From Streptomyces sp. NBC_01754 (lineage in GTDB: Bacteria; Actinomycetota; Actinomycetes; Streptomycetales; Streptomycetaceae), in the NCBI RefSeq assembly GCF_035918015.1, contig NZ_CP109132.1, positions 682,001-746,000 of the forward strand: a DNA stretch of 64,000 nucleotides, written 5' to 3'. Below are positions 50,984 to 60,305 of the stretch, one piece after another. Every line of letters begins with the position of its first letter. The stretch's first letter is position 1. The notes below the pieces were generated by a model. The model did no database searches, was not told the origin of the DNA, and saw only the letters and a list, made by a program, of their open reading frames with translations. The translations under genes and the position numbers were made by a program.

Positions 50984-51802
50984 ATGCCTGCATCTCCCGA
51001 GAAGTTCAACACCGCAATGGCCGGCTGGCAGGAGTGGCAGGACGCCCCCTGGGGTCGCCTGCGCTACGCGATCGCCGAAGCGAACCTGCTCCGTCATCTC
51101 GGCGGCCTGGGCGACGGACCGTTGCGCATACTCGACCTCGCCGGCGGGGACGGCGCCGACGCCATGCGCCTCGCACGCCGCGAGCACCACGTCACCATCG
51201 TCGACCACGCGTCAGCCATGCTCGCCACCGCCACCGAACGAGCCGCGGCCGGTGGGCTGTCGGAACGGATCACCTGTGTCCAGGCCGACGTGACCGCTCT
51301 GCCGGCCGGCCTCGCCCAGGGGGAATTCGACGTGGTGCTGTGCCATAACCTCCTTCAGTACGTGGACGACGTCCCAGGGACCCTCGCCACGGCCCTCGCC
51401 CCGCTCAGGCGCGGCGGACTGTTCTCGGTCATGGCGATCAACCGGCATTCGACGGCCCTGAGCATCGCCGTTCGCGCCATGGACCCCGTGGCCGCACTGG
51501 CCGCGCTCGACGCCGACCAGGGCCGAACCCAGATGTTCGACTCGGCGCTGACGCTGCACGCGGCGGAGGAGATCATTCCTGTTCTGCGGAGACTCGGCTG
51601 CCGGGACGTGCGGCACTACGGCATCCGCAGCTTCTGCGACTACATCACCGACGACGCACGAAAGCACGATCCCGCGTTCTACGCCGACCTCGAACGACTG
51701 GAGCTCGCGGCCACCGCGCGTCCGCCCTACACGCACACCGCCCGGCTCTTCCAACTCACGGCGTGGAAGCGGGACGAACGACCTCCGAGGCGGGAGCCGT
51801 GA
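50984..51802 (+). CDS. class I SAM-dependent methyltransferase, CmoM/SmtA-like
   Basis: 272 residues. N-terminal KFNTAMAGWQEWQDAPWGRLRYAIAEANLLRHL resembles the CmoM (tRNA cmo5U methyltransferase) opening. SAM motifs follow: motif I ILDLAGGDGADAMRLA, strand 2 acid in VTIVDHASAM, motif IV FDVVLCHNLLQYVDD, and LRRGGLFSVMAIN. The central insert FDSALTLHAAEEIIPVLRRLGCRDVRHYGIRSFCDYI is also shared by that group. Bacterial CmoM depends on CmoA/CmoB, which are rare in actinobacteria, so a different substrate is quite possible. ATG 50984 is the start nearest to homology. Confidence 0.78.
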   Translation: MPASPEKFNTAMAGWQEWQDAPWGRLRYAIAEANLLRHLGGLGDGPLRILDLAGGDGADAMRLARREHHVTIVDHASAMLATATERAAAGGLSERITCVQADVTALPAGLAQGEFDVVLCHNLLQYVDDVPGTLATALAPLRRGGLFSVMAINRHSTALSIAVRAMDPVAALAALDADQGRTQMFDSALTLHAAEEIIPVLRRLGCRDVRHYGIRSFCDYITDDARKHDPAFYADLERLELAATARPPYTHTARLFQLTAWKRDERPPRREP

Positions 51803-51980
51803 GCCTGGCAGAACGCTCGCGGCCCGGGGGCCCGGCCGGCCGCCGTGAAGTGGCGGACGTGTACATCCATGCTCGCCACCGAACTCCGCCGAGCTCACAG
51901 ATGTGACGTCCTCGGCTCCTTCGAGGCATCCGGAGCCTCGGCATCACGGTGTGTCAGTGGGGGAACCTACCCTTTGGGTC

Positions 51981-54803
51981 ATGCTGCAGATCTGCGCCCG
52001 CCTCGGCCTTTCCTCCGAGGAGACGGCCCGCTTGGGAGCGTTGTGGGGGAAATCCGCCGAGAAGGGCGGAGGCACGATGTCCCTGCTGCTGTGTCATATG
52101 CTCGACACGGCGTCGGTAGCCGAGTGCATGTTCGATCACTATCTGGCTCCTGCTACGCGGGCCGTGCTCGACCGGGTATCCGGTGGCAGGGGACGCCGGT
52201 TCTTCGCATGGATCTGCGGGATCCATGACTGCGGGAAGGCAACGCCGGCCTTTCAGCGGAAGTCCAGTACCGAAGCGGTGGCTCTGGCAGGCGTCGGCCT
52301 CGGTTGGCGTGCCGGCATGGTGACCGCTGAGACATCCCGCCAGTGGAGCCATGACAAGGCAGGGGCCTTTCTTCTCCGCCACGCGCTCAGAACAGCCGGT
52401 CGGTGGGAGCGCCGGCATGTGGACTGGGTATGCCCCATGGTGTCCGGACATCACGGCACTTTGCGTGGAGCCACAGCGAAGGACATCACGCATGCGCGGG
52501 GCGACGCGCACGGCAAGACCCCTGAGTGGAAGCGGACTCAGGATCTGGTTGTCGAGGCGTTCACCTCGGCGCTCGGCTTCGAGTCTCTTTCCGATGCCCA
52601 GCCGGTGGCGGTGCCGGCACGCGCGGAGCAGCTCGGTCTGCTCGGCCTGGTCGTGATGGCCGACTGGATCGCCTCGGATTCGACACGGTTTCCCGGCATT
52701 CCCGATCTGGCACAGATCACTCTCGAGGGAGCGCGTCGCCGAGCGGAGGCCGCGTGGGACGAAGGGCATCTCGGCGGTGGGCTTCGCCGGCTCAGGCCGA
52801 CCGGCGACGCCGACGTGGTCGAGTTGCGGTTCGGACATCGCGCACGCGCATCCCAGGCCCTCGCCCTCGACGTCGTCCGTGCCATGGAAGCGCCGGGTCT
52901 GGTGTTCCTCGAAGCGCCGATGGGTGAAGGGAAGACGAAGACGGCACTGGCGGCAGCGGAAGTGCTGGCCGAGCGGTTCGGCCTGTCCGGAGTGTTCGTG
53001 GGCATGCCTACTCAAGCGACCGCCGACCCGATGTTCACCCAGGTCCGTGCCTGGGCGGCCGATGCGGAGCCGGGAGCCGAGGACGCCGCTGTTCTCCTTC
53101 ATGGCAAGCGAGCCTTCAACACGGAGTGGAAGGCGATCCGGAACGGTGATTGGACCACTGCTGACGCCAGGTTCCGGTCCGTCCAGGAAGATGCCGCCGA
53201 CTCGTGCTGCGCGAACCGGCAGGGACCGGCCGACTGGTTCCTCGGCCCCAGGCGTGGCCTGCTCGCGCACCTCACCGTGGGCACCGTCGACCAGCTGCTC
53301 TACGCCGCCACCCGCACCCGGCACGTGATGCTCCGGACTGCCGGACTCGCCGGGAAGGTCGTGATCCTCGACGAGATCCACGCATGTGACGTCTACATGT
53401 CCCAGTTCCTGAAAGAAGCCCTCCACTGGCTCGGCCAGGCTCGCGTCCCGGTCCTGCTGCTGTCCGCGACCCTGCCGCCGGCCCAGCGAGCTGAGCTCGC
53501 CGACGCCTATATGTCGGGCACCACCGACGCTGTCGGCGGTCTCGAGCTGCCCGCCCCGGAGGGGTACCCGAACGTCACGGCTGTAGGGCCCGGCATGGCG
53601 GCCCCCGTCGTCGTCCACGCGCCGACCTGGCGCGACGATCTGCCCGTGCGGGTCCGGGTTCTGGCCGAACCCCCCGCCCGAAGGGGCGGCACACGGGAAG
53701 ACCCGGATCAGGATGGGCCCGTCGTCGACCTCCTCACCCGAGAACTCGCCGAAGGGGGTGTCGCCCTCGTCATCCGGAACACCGTCAGGCGTGCGCAGCG
53801 CACGTACCGCGGACTTGCCGCCGCCTTCCCCCACGAACGGGTGATCCTCCATGGGCAGCTCACCACCAGCGCCCGTGCGGACCGTACCGAAGGCCTGCTC
53901 GACCAGCTCGGTCCCAGCGGCACCCCCCGCCCCGGGCGGCTGATCCTGGTGGCCACCCAGGTTGCCGAGCAGTCCTTCGACATCGACGCCGACCTGCTCG
54001 TCACCGACATCGCGCCGATCGACCTGCTCCTTCAGCGCATCGGACGCGTCCACCGCCACACCACCACCGAACGGCCCGGCCACCTGCACCGGCCCACCGT
54101 GTACGTCACCGCACTACAGCCCCGTTCCGACGCCCCGCCCGCGATCGACCGGGGAGCGGAGTTCGTCTACGGGCGTCACCTTCTGCTGCGCACCGCCGCC
54201 GCGGTTCTCGAGGCGGGGGATTCCGACGGCTGGGCCGTCCCGTCCCAGGTTCCTCATCTCGTGTCAGCCGTCTACAGCGACGCCGACCTGGTGCCCGACA
54301 CCTGGGCTGCGACCGCGGAGCGGGCCCGCGGAGACTGGGAGGCCGTTCAGGAGGACCGCCGCCGGTCCGCCGTCCCGTTCCTGCTGTCCCGGCCCGGGGA
54401 GCACGTCCTGCCTCACCTGGACGGCCTCCACCACGCGGCGACGGAAGCCGCTTCCGAGGATCATCTCGCCGCCACCGTCCGGGACGGCGACATGTCGATC
54501 GAAGTCGTCCTCGTCATCCGGACCTCGGACGGGTACCGCACCCTTGCCGGTCACCGTCTCGGCCCCGGAGGGGCTCCGCAGGGCGACGTCCTGGACTCCC
54601 TCGCCGGGGACATGATGCGTCTGCCTCAGCGCCTCACCTCCGCCGCACTCGACCACCTCGTTCCTCTGCCCGGATGGGCCGGCCACGCCTGGCTGCGCCA
54701 CACCCGCGCCCTGGTCCTCGACACCGCGCACACCGCGCGCCTCGGCGACCACGCCCTCGCCTACGACTCCGAGACCGGACTGACCTATACGCGAGGTACC
54801 TGA
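51981..54803 (+). CDS. cas3: CRISPR-associated helicase/nuclease Cas3 (type I-E)
   Basis: About 940 residues. An N-terminal HD nuclease domain has LLCHMLDTASVAE, GIHDCGKATPAFQRK (metal His-Asp near 80) and a later SGHHG. Superfamily 2 helicase motifs: I APMGEGKTKTALA (around 315), II DEIHACD (around 464), III LLLSATLP, and C-terminal TQVAEQSFDIDADLLVTDIAPIDLLLQRIGRVHRH (motifs V-VI). Cas3 unwinds and degrades DNA marked by Cascade. The frame is open back to GTG 51903 and a GTG at 51954 is also possible; the true start is unclear because no strong Shine-Dalgarno is visible. Confidence 0.93.
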   Translation: MLQICARLGLSSEETARLGALWGKSAEKGGGTMSLLLCHMLDTASVAECMFDHYLAPATRAVLDRVSGGRGRRFFAWICGIHDCGKATPAFQRKSSTEAVALAGVGLGWRAGMVTAETSRQWSHDKAGAFLLRHALRTAGRWERRHVDWVCPMVSGHHGTLRGATAKDITHARGDAHGKTPEWKRTQDLVVEAFTSALGFESLSDAQPVAVPARAEQLGLLGLVVMADWIASDSTRFPGIPDLAQITLEGARRRAEAAWDEGHLGGGLRRLRPTGDADVVELRFGHRARASQALALDVVRAMEAPGLVFLEAPMGEGKTKTALAAAEVLAERFGLSGVFVGMPTQATADPMFTQVRAWAADAEPGAEDAAVLLHGKRAFNTEWKAIRNGDWTTADARFRSVQEDAADSCCANRQGPADWFLGPRRGLLAHLTVGTVDQLLYAATRTRHVMLRTAGLAGKVVILDEIHACDVYMSQFLKEALHWLGQARVPVLLLSATLPPAQRAELADAYMSGTTDAVGGLELPAPEGYPNVTAVGPGMAAPVVVHAPTWRDDLPVRVRVLAEPPARRGGTREDPDQDGPVVDLLTRELAEGGVALVIRNTVRRAQRTYRGLAAAFPHERVILHGQLTTSARADRTEGLLDQLGPSGTPRPGRLILVATQVAEQSFDIDADLLVTDIAPIDLLLQRIGRVHRHTTTERPGHLHRPTVYVTALQPRSDAPPAIDRGAEFVYGRHLLLRTAAAVLEAGDSDGWAVPSQVPHLVSAVYSDADLVPDTWAATAERARGDWEAVQEDRRRSAVPFLLSRPGEHVLPHLDGLHHAATEAASEDHLAATVRDGDMSIEVVLVIRTSDGYRTLAGHRLGPGGAPQGDVLDSLAGDMMRLPQRLTSAALDHLVPLPGWAGHAWLRHTRALVLDTAHTARLGDHALAYDSETGLTYTRGT

Positions 54804-55182
54804 CCGAGCCGGCGCACCCGGCGGTCCCACGTGGTCCAGAACGCGCCCCTGTACGCCCGGGTCGATCCCCCGGGCGCAACCATGAGTGCAACCGCCCACA
54901 CGGCGAAGCCCCTCGGGTGCCGAGGCCGCCGTTGCGCCGGGCACTGCGCTGCGGCGGAGACAGCCTGGCGCACCACCCTGACAGGCCCTCAGGTTCTGCC
55001 TGCCGCAACGGGTGGCCACACGCTCCGGTCGCGTTCTGGCTGGCACTGCAAGCCCCTGGGCGCGAGGAGTCGTCTGAAACGGATGGGACTGTCAGACCCC
55101 TCCTGTATTCATGGGATCGGGTCGTTCAACACGGGAGCGACCTTGCCTGCGGGCTGCCCAAATGAACTACGGAGGAGGGGCT
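54804..55182 (+). other. gap between cas3 and cse1 without a supported gene
   Basis: 379 bp with no repeated unit, so it is not a CRISPR array, and no frame with both start signals and coding bias. It probably holds a promoter for the Cascade genes. Confidence 0.5.
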
Positions 55183-56829
55183 TTGTCCGATCCAAGTGGG
55201 TGCCTGGTCGACCACCTCGACTGGCTGCCCGTGGCGGGGCCCGACGGCCCGAGAGAGGTCCCGCTGCGCGAGACCCTCCTCGAGGCGCACACATTCACCG
55301 GGCTGGTGCCGGACATGCCGACCATGCTGCCGGTGCTGCTCCGCCAGATCCTGGTGCCCGTCGTGCTGGATGCGCTGGGTGGCGTCGACGCGGAGGCGTG
55401 GGCGCGGCTGATGGACACGGGAGCGTTCACCACCGAGCAGCGCGAGACGATCAACCGGTACCTGGACGAGCGCGTGGACCGGTTCAACGTCCTTGACGCC
55501 ACGGCGCCCTTCGGCCAGGCACCCGGGCTGGCACACCCGGGCGGCAAGGTCCACCCGGTAACGGTGCTGATGCCTCATGTGGCCACCGGTAACAACACTC
55601 CCCTGTGGGATGCCCGGCTGGTCTCCGATCCGGTACCGCTGTCCGTAGGAGCCGCCACGCGGTGGATGCTGCACGCGCAGTGCTGGGACACGGCCGCCAT
55701 CAAGACGGCCGCGGTCGGCGACCCGCAGGTCAAGGCAGGCAAGACCACGGGAAACCGTACGGGCCCCCTCGGGAGGCTCGGTGTGGTGACCCTGCTGGGA
55801 CGCACCCTGTTCGACACGATCGTGCTGAACCTCCCGCAGGGCGGGCGGACAGCCGGCGACAGACCGCAGTGGGACCGGCCGCCGGTGGACCAGACCTGGA
55901 GCACGCGGACTCCTACGGGACCACTGGACCTGTTCACCTGGCAGGGGCGCCGGATCCGGTTGGTCCCCGAGCCGTCGTCCACCGTCGGCCCCACGCAGGT
56001 GCGGTGGGTCGTGCTGTCCGCCGGGGACCGGATCGACGGACCGCAGCCGGAGGACCCCCACACCTGCTGGACCATCAAGAAGGACAAGACCAAGGGCAGC
56101 GTCCGCTACCCGCGCCGGCACCTGCCCGGCCTGACGGGGTGGCAGGGCCTCGACTCGCTCTTGACCATCGACCGGGACACGGCCGGGTACGAGACGTCCG
56201 GACTGCTGATGCAGGCGGCCTCCGCGACCCTGGCGGATGACCTTGCGTCGGACTACCCGCTACGGGCCGCCACCTGCGGCATGGTCTACGGCACCCAGGA
56301 CGCCATCGTCTCCGATGTCCTGAGTGACGAGGTGCCCCTTCCCGTAGGCGCACTGCGCTCCGATCTCGCCGTACGGGGCTCGGTGATCCTGGTGTGCGAA
56401 CAGGCTCAGGCGCTGGCGCGCGCCGTCGACCACCTGGCCGCTAACCTGCTGCGCGCGGTGGGAGGAGAACCGCCCGCACGCGGCAAGGGACAGCAGCCCG
56501 GCACCAAGCTCCTGCACACACTGGACGCCCTGGTGCGCCGCTTCCTCACCGGTTGCCAGGGCAACCCCTCGGACGACCGGCTCGACCAGGCACACACGGC
56601 ATTCGAGACGCTCGCCGAGCGTGCGGCCCGGAGCGCGGCCGACGAACTCCTGCACCGGCTGCCCGGCACGGCGTTCACCGGGCGGACCGTCACGAAGAAG
56701 GACCGCGGCAAGCCGATCACCACGACCTACCGGCAGGCGAGCGCCGAACGGTTCTTCAACGCCGCCGTGCGCAAGACCCTGACCCACCTGTACCCGCAGA
56801 CGCCCCCGCCCGAGGAGAACGCAGCATGA
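55183..56829 (+). CDS. casA: Cascade large subunit Cse1/CasA (Cas8e)
   Basis: 548 residues. The N-terminal CLVDHLDWLPVAGPDG is the usual Cse1 opening. It is followed by ALLEAHTFTG-like LLEAHTFTGLVPDMPTMLPVLLRQI, RFNVLDATAPFGQAPGL (the Cse1 W/F-ADL.. region), ATGNNTPLWD and PLSVGAATRWMLHAQCWDTAAIKTAA, then the helical bundle near the C-terminus. Cse1 recognises the PAM and recruits Cas3. The TTG at 55183 is chosen over ATG 55162: it follows GGAGGAGGGG with ideal spacing, and the conserved N-terminus starts right there. The end overlaps casB by four bases. Confidence 0.9.
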   Translation: MSDPSGCLVDHLDWLPVAGPDGPREVPLRETLLEAHTFTGLVPDMPTMLPVLLRQILVPVVLDALGGVDAEAWARLMDTGAFTTEQRETINRYLDERVDRFNVLDATAPFGQAPGLAHPGGKVHPVTVLMPHVATGNNTPLWDARLVSDPVPLSVGAATRWMLHAQCWDTAAIKTAAVGDPQVKAGKTTGNRTGPLGRLGVVTLLGRTLFDTIVLNLPQGGRTAGDRPQWDRPPVDQTWSTRTPTGPLDLFTWQGRRIRLVPEPSSTVGPTQVRWVVLSAGDRIDGPQPEDPHTCWTIKKDKTKGSVRYPRRHLPGLTGWQGLDSLLTIDRDTAGYETSGLLMQAASATLADDLASDYPLRAATCGMVYGTQDAIVSDVLSDEVPLPVGALRSDLAVRGSVILVCEQAQALARAVDHLAANLLRAVGGEPPARGKGQQPGTKLLHTLDALVRRFLTGCQGNPSDDRLDQAHTAFETLAERAARSAADELLHRLPGTAFTGRTVTKKDRGKPITTTYRQASAERFFNAAVRKTLTHLYPQTPPPEENAA

Positions 56830-57413
56830 CCACCCCCGCGACCACTCCCAGCTCCTCCGGCGGGGAGCAGGACCAGCCCTGGTACTGGGCGCAGTTCGAA
56901 CCCGGACGACGGAAGGACGTCAGGATGCCTCCGGGAGGCGATCTGGCCGCCCTGCGCCTGGGCCTGACCGTCGCAGCCGGGCAGGCGCCACAGATGTGGC
57001 CCTTCTACCGCACCCGGGTCGATGACGCCCTGGCCTCGCGGGGGCAGGTACCCGACCGCCTGGTGGCCGAGCACATGTCCCTCGCCCTGTTCGCCTCCCA
57101 CCAACAAGGCCAGTCCCGTCTGATGCACAGGCGCGGTGTGCGTCTGGGCACCGCCACACGCGCCCTGCACGACCGGTTCAGCCAGGAGGGCGTCAACAGC
57201 CGCATGGCCGCGGCAGCACAGGCCCGCAGCATGAACGCGGTCTTCTACCACCTGCGTGGACTGGTCTCCCAGCTCGCGGTAGCCGGGCAGCCCCTCGACT
57301 ACACACGGCTCCTGGCCGACCTGCGGTCATGGCCCTTCCCGGAATCCCGGGCACGCGCCGTCAGGACGTGGGGCTCGGACTACCACGTCTGGACCGCCGC
57401 CCCAGCGAACTGA
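56826..57413 (+). CDS. casB: Cascade small subunit Cse2/CasB
   Basis: 195 residues. Recognisable by YWAQFEPGRRKDVRMPPGGDLAALRLGL (the Cse2 L.R...GR... region), the small helical bundle, QSRLMHRRGVRLGTATRALH and SRMAAAAQARSMNAVFYHLRGLVSQLA near the end. Cse2 forms the belly dimer of Cascade that holds the displaced strand. The ATG overlaps the casA stop (ATGA). The protein is typical in length for actinobacterial Cse2. Confidence 0.88.
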   Translation: MTTPATTPSSSGGEQDQPWYWAQFEPGRRKDVRMPPGGDLAALRLGLTVAAGQAPQMWPFYRTRVDDALASRGQVPDRLVAEHMSLALFASHQQGQSRLMHRRGVRLGTATRALHDRFSQEGVNSRMAAAAQARSMNAVFYHLRGLVSQLAVAGQPLDYTRLLADLRSWPFPESRARAVRTWGSDYHVWTAAPAN

Positions 57414-57463
57414 CCTCCCTTTTCTCTTCTTCGAGCACAGAGCACAGCAAGGAGCACCCTCAT

Positions 57464-58603
57464 ATGTCCGCCAGCCTTACCCGCCGCCGCTTCGTCGACG
57501 TCCACGTGCTGCAGACCGTGCCGCCGTCCAACTTGAACCGTGACGACGCCGGAGCCCCGAAGGAAGCCACCTACGGCGGGGTGCGCCGCCCGCGGGCCTC
57601 CTCCCAGGCGTGGAAGCGCGCTACCCGCATGGCCTTCTCGGCCCTCGGTGTCAGCGAGGACCAGCTCGGCACGCGTACCAAGCAGATCGCCGACCACCTC
57701 GCGGGCCGCATCGCCGCCCGCACCGGCCTCGACGAGACATCAGCCGCCCGACTCGCGGCCGCCGTGATCGCACCCCTCGGTATCACCGCCAGCAAGAACA
57801 AGGAGGAAGAAAGCGCCTACCTGCTGTTCTACGGCAACAAGCAGATCGAGCAGCTCGTAGACCTGGTCGCCGACCGGGCTGCCGAACTCATCGACATGGA
57901 CGACAAGCGGCTCGCCGCCGAATTCACCGCCGCGCAGGCACGCACGGCACTGATGACCGGTCACCCCGTCGACGTCGCCCTCTTCGGCCGCATGGTCGCC
58001 AACGTGCCCGACATCAACGTCGACGCCGCCTGCCAGGTCGCCCATGCCATCGCCACCCACGGCGCCGAACTCGAATTCGACTTCTACACCGCTGTCGACG
58101 ACCGGCCGACCGCCCACAGCAAGGGCGCCGGAATGATGGGCCGTATCGGCTTCAACTCCGCCACCTTCTACCGATACGGCGCGGTCTCCCTCCACCAGCT
58201 CGAAGCCAACCTGTCCGACACCGACTCCGCGGTGAAGGCCGCCACAGCATTCGTCTCGGCGTTCGTCCGCTCCATGCCCACCGGCTACGGCAACTCCTTC
58301 GCCCACCGCACCATGCCCCAGCTCGTCGCCGTCACCATCCGGGACGACCAGCCGGTCAACCTCGTCACCGCCTTCGAGAAGCCCGTCACCGCCTACGGCT
58401 CCACCGGGTACGCCGCCCCCTCCGCGACAGCACTCGCTGCCGAGCAGAACGCCATCGCCACCACCTGGGGCGCCCCCGCCCTGTGGACCGGCGTCACCCA
58501 TTCCTTCACCGACACCACCGGCAAAGCACTCGATGAAGCCTTCGGCCGGTCCCTCACCTTCCCCGCCATGGTCGACGCGCTGACGGCGGAACTCACCCGA
58601 TGA
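57464..58603 (+). CDS. cas7e: Cascade backbone subunit Cas7e/Cse4 (CasC)
   Basis: 379 residues. N-terminal FVDVHVLQTVPPSNLNRDDAGAPKEATYGGVRRPRASSQAWKRA is the family hallmark; key parts are VPPSNLNRDD and RPRASSQAWKR. Later come DVALFGRMVAN, DINVDAACQVAHAIATH, HSKGAGMMGRIGFNSATFYRYGAV (thumb/backbone) and MPTGYGNSFAHRTMPQLV. Six copies of this protein wrap the crRNA. ATG 57464 has AAGGAG nine bases upstream, the strongest ribosome site in the operon, fitting the high copy number needed. Confidence 0.95.
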   Translation: MSASLTRRRFVDVHVLQTVPPSNLNRDDAGAPKEATYGGVRRPRASSQAWKRATRMAFSALGVSEDQLGTRTKQIADHLAGRIAARTGLDETSAARLAAAVIAPLGITASKNKEEESAYLLFYGNKQIEQLVDLVADRAAELIDMDDKRLAAEFTAAQARTALMTGHPVDVALFGRMVANVPDINVDAACQVAHAIATHGAELEFDFYTAVDDRPTAHSKGAGMMGRIGFNSATFYRYGAVSLHQLEANLSDTDSAVKAATAFVSAFVRSMPTGYGNSFAHRTMPQLVAVTIRDDQPVNLVTAFEKPVTAYGSTGYAAPSATALAAEQNAIATTWGAPALWTGVTHSFTDTTGKALDEAFGRSLTFPAMVDALTAELTR

Positions 58604-59394
58604 CCCCCACCGCCACCCTGCTGCTGCGCCTGGCCGCCCCGCTGCAGTCCTGGGGCGACCACCGCGCGGTCCTCGACACCCGGCACACCGCCGCCCAGCC
58701 CAGCAAATCGGGCGTCATCGGCCTCCTCGCGGCCTCACTCGGCCGCGACCTCGACGAACCCCTCGGCCCGCTCGCCGACCTGACGATGGGCGTCCGCGCC
58801 GACGTACCCGGAACCCTCCTACGCGACTACCACACCGTCAGCGACTACCGCGGCGCCCCACTGCTCTCGGCGAACCTCAACGCCAAAGGCCGGCAGAAAC
58901 CCACCAGCAAAGCCCGCTACGTCCAGCCCACCGAACGCTTCTACCTCCAAGACGCCGCGTTCCTCGTCGGCGTCAACGGACCGGCCGACTTCATGGAGGA
59001 ACTCACCGCGGCGGCAAAAGCCCCAGCCTGCCTCCTCGGCCTCGGCCGCCGCTCCTGCCCACCCACCTTCCCCTTCGTCCTCGGACTCACCGACACACCC
59101 CTCACCGACGCCCTGAGCGAGCGGGACTGGCTGGCTTCCCCACACGCACGAACGGTCTGGCAGAACCGCAACCGCGGCGCCGCCCCCGCCGGTATCGACG
59201 TCCCCGCCACCATCGAAGACCCCGACGGCGACACCGTCCTGAACGACCAGCCCACCGGCTTCGCCCTCGGTCAGCGCCGGCACACCACCCGCCGCGTCTC
59301 CCACCGGCTGATCACCCTCGCCACCGGCTTCGCTCCCGGCCCCGACACACCCGCCGGCGGGGAACACGACCCCCTCGCACTCCTCGGATGGTGA
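58600..59394 (+). CDS. cas5e: Cascade subunit Cas5e (CasD)
   Basis: 264 residues. The N-terminal RAMP strand TLLLRLAAPLQSWGDHRAVLDTRHTAAQPSKSGVIGLLAASLGR contains LQSWG and PSKSGVIGLLAA, both diagnostic. Next are MGVRADVPGTLLRDYHTV and TERFYLQDAAFLVGVNG, then GRRSCPPTFPFVLG. It binds the 5' handle of crRNA and bridges Cse1 to the Cas7 filament. It overlaps cas7e by four bases (ATGA). Confidence 0.94.
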   Translation: MTPTATLLLRLAAPLQSWGDHRAVLDTRHTAAQPSKSGVIGLLAASLGRDLDEPLGPLADLTMGVRADVPGTLLRDYHTVSDYRGAPLLSANLNAKGRQKPTSKARYVQPTERFYLQDAAFLVGVNGPADFMEELTAAAKAPACLLGLGRRSCPPTFPFVLGLTDTPLTDALSERDWLASPHARTVWQNRNRGAAPAGIDVPATIEDPDGDTVLNDQPTGFALGQRRHTTRRVSHRLITLATGFAPGPDTPAGGEHDPLALLGW

Positions 59395-59396
59395 CC

Positions 59397-60248
59397 ATGA
59401 CCTACCTGTCCCGTATCCCGCTCGCGCCGCTGCGCACCGGCGCCCGCAAACTCCTCAGGTCACCCCAGGCCATGCATGCCGCCGTCCTCGGTGGCGTCGC
59501 CTACCACCCCGACCCCGGCCGTACCCTCTGGCGCCTCGACGCCGACAACGCCCACCGCCCCTACCTCTACGTGCTGACCCAGCCCCAGCCCGACTGGACA
59601 GCTCTCACGGAACAGGCCGGCTGGGCCGTCGACCATGCCCACGCCAAGCCCGCCATCGCCGAATACAAACCGCTCCTCGCCCGTCTCAAGGCCGGGCAGG
59701 AGTACTCCTTCCGGCTCACCGCCTCCCCGGTGATGAGCACCGCACGCACGGAACTCCTCAACCCGACCCAGACGGCCCGGCAGAAGGCCAACCGCCGGAA
59801 CAACGATCCATCACTGCGCAGGTCGTTCCGCGTCGCTCACCGCACGGCCGACGCACAACTCGCCTGGCTCATCAGCCGGGCCCACAAACACGGCTTCGAA
59901 CCACTGCCCGTCCCCGGCACCGCCGAGCCCGTCCCCGGGATCTTTCCCTTCACCGACACCGAACCGAGCACCGAGCCCATCCCCGACGTCCACATCGCGC
60001 GTCAGGACAAGCGGGTCTTCACCAAAGACCTCACCGGCCAGGCCGAAGCGAAGACCGGCACAACAAAGGTCAGCATCCAGACCGCCACCTTCGAGGGCAA
60101 CCTCCGCGTCACCGACCCCGTAGCGCTGGCCCGCTCCCTCATCACCGGCATCGGCCCGTCCAAGGCATATGGCTGCGGACTGCTCACTCTCGCGCCGCCG
60201 GCCACGCCGGCCCGGCCTCAAGGAGAGGTCGGACCATCGGGTTGGTGA
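59397..60248 (+). CDS. cas6e: CRISPR RNA endoribonuclease Cas6e (CasE)
   Basis: 283 residues. N-terminal YLSRIPLAPLRTGARKLLRSPQAMHAAVLGGV is the Cas6e start, with the catalytic His likely in the QAMHAAV helix. The middle has YSFRLTASPVMSTARTE. The C-terminal Gly-rich loop GIGPSKAYGCGLLTLAP is the family signature. Cas6e cuts pre-crRNA at the repeat hairpin. ATG 59397 is two bases past the cas5e stop; ATG 59388 overlaps it. This is the last cas gene: the next gene is unrelated and cas1/cas2 do not follow. Confidence 0.94.
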   Translation: MTYLSRIPLAPLRTGARKLLRSPQAMHAAVLGGVAYHPDPGRTLWRLDADNAHRPYLYVLTQPQPDWTALTEQAGWAVDHAHAKPAIAEYKPLLARLKAGQEYSFRLTASPVMSTARTELLNPTQTARQKANRRNNDPSLRRSFRVAHRTADAQLAWLISRAHKHGFEPLPVPGTAEPVPGIFPFTDTEPSTEPIPDVHIARQDKRVFTKDLTGQAEAKTGTTKVSIQTATFEGNLRVTDPVALARSLITGIGPSKAYGCGLLTLAPPATPARPQGEVGPSGW

Positions 60249-60305
60249 TCTGCGGGCCCATAGAATGGCCTTGTTTCGGTCGGACTCCGGGAAGGCGAGC
60301 ACGCC

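Noticed and set aside
60249..60305. Possible leader or array after cas6e
   Set aside because: Only 57 bp are available, with no repeat, and they contain the ribosome site of the next gene.
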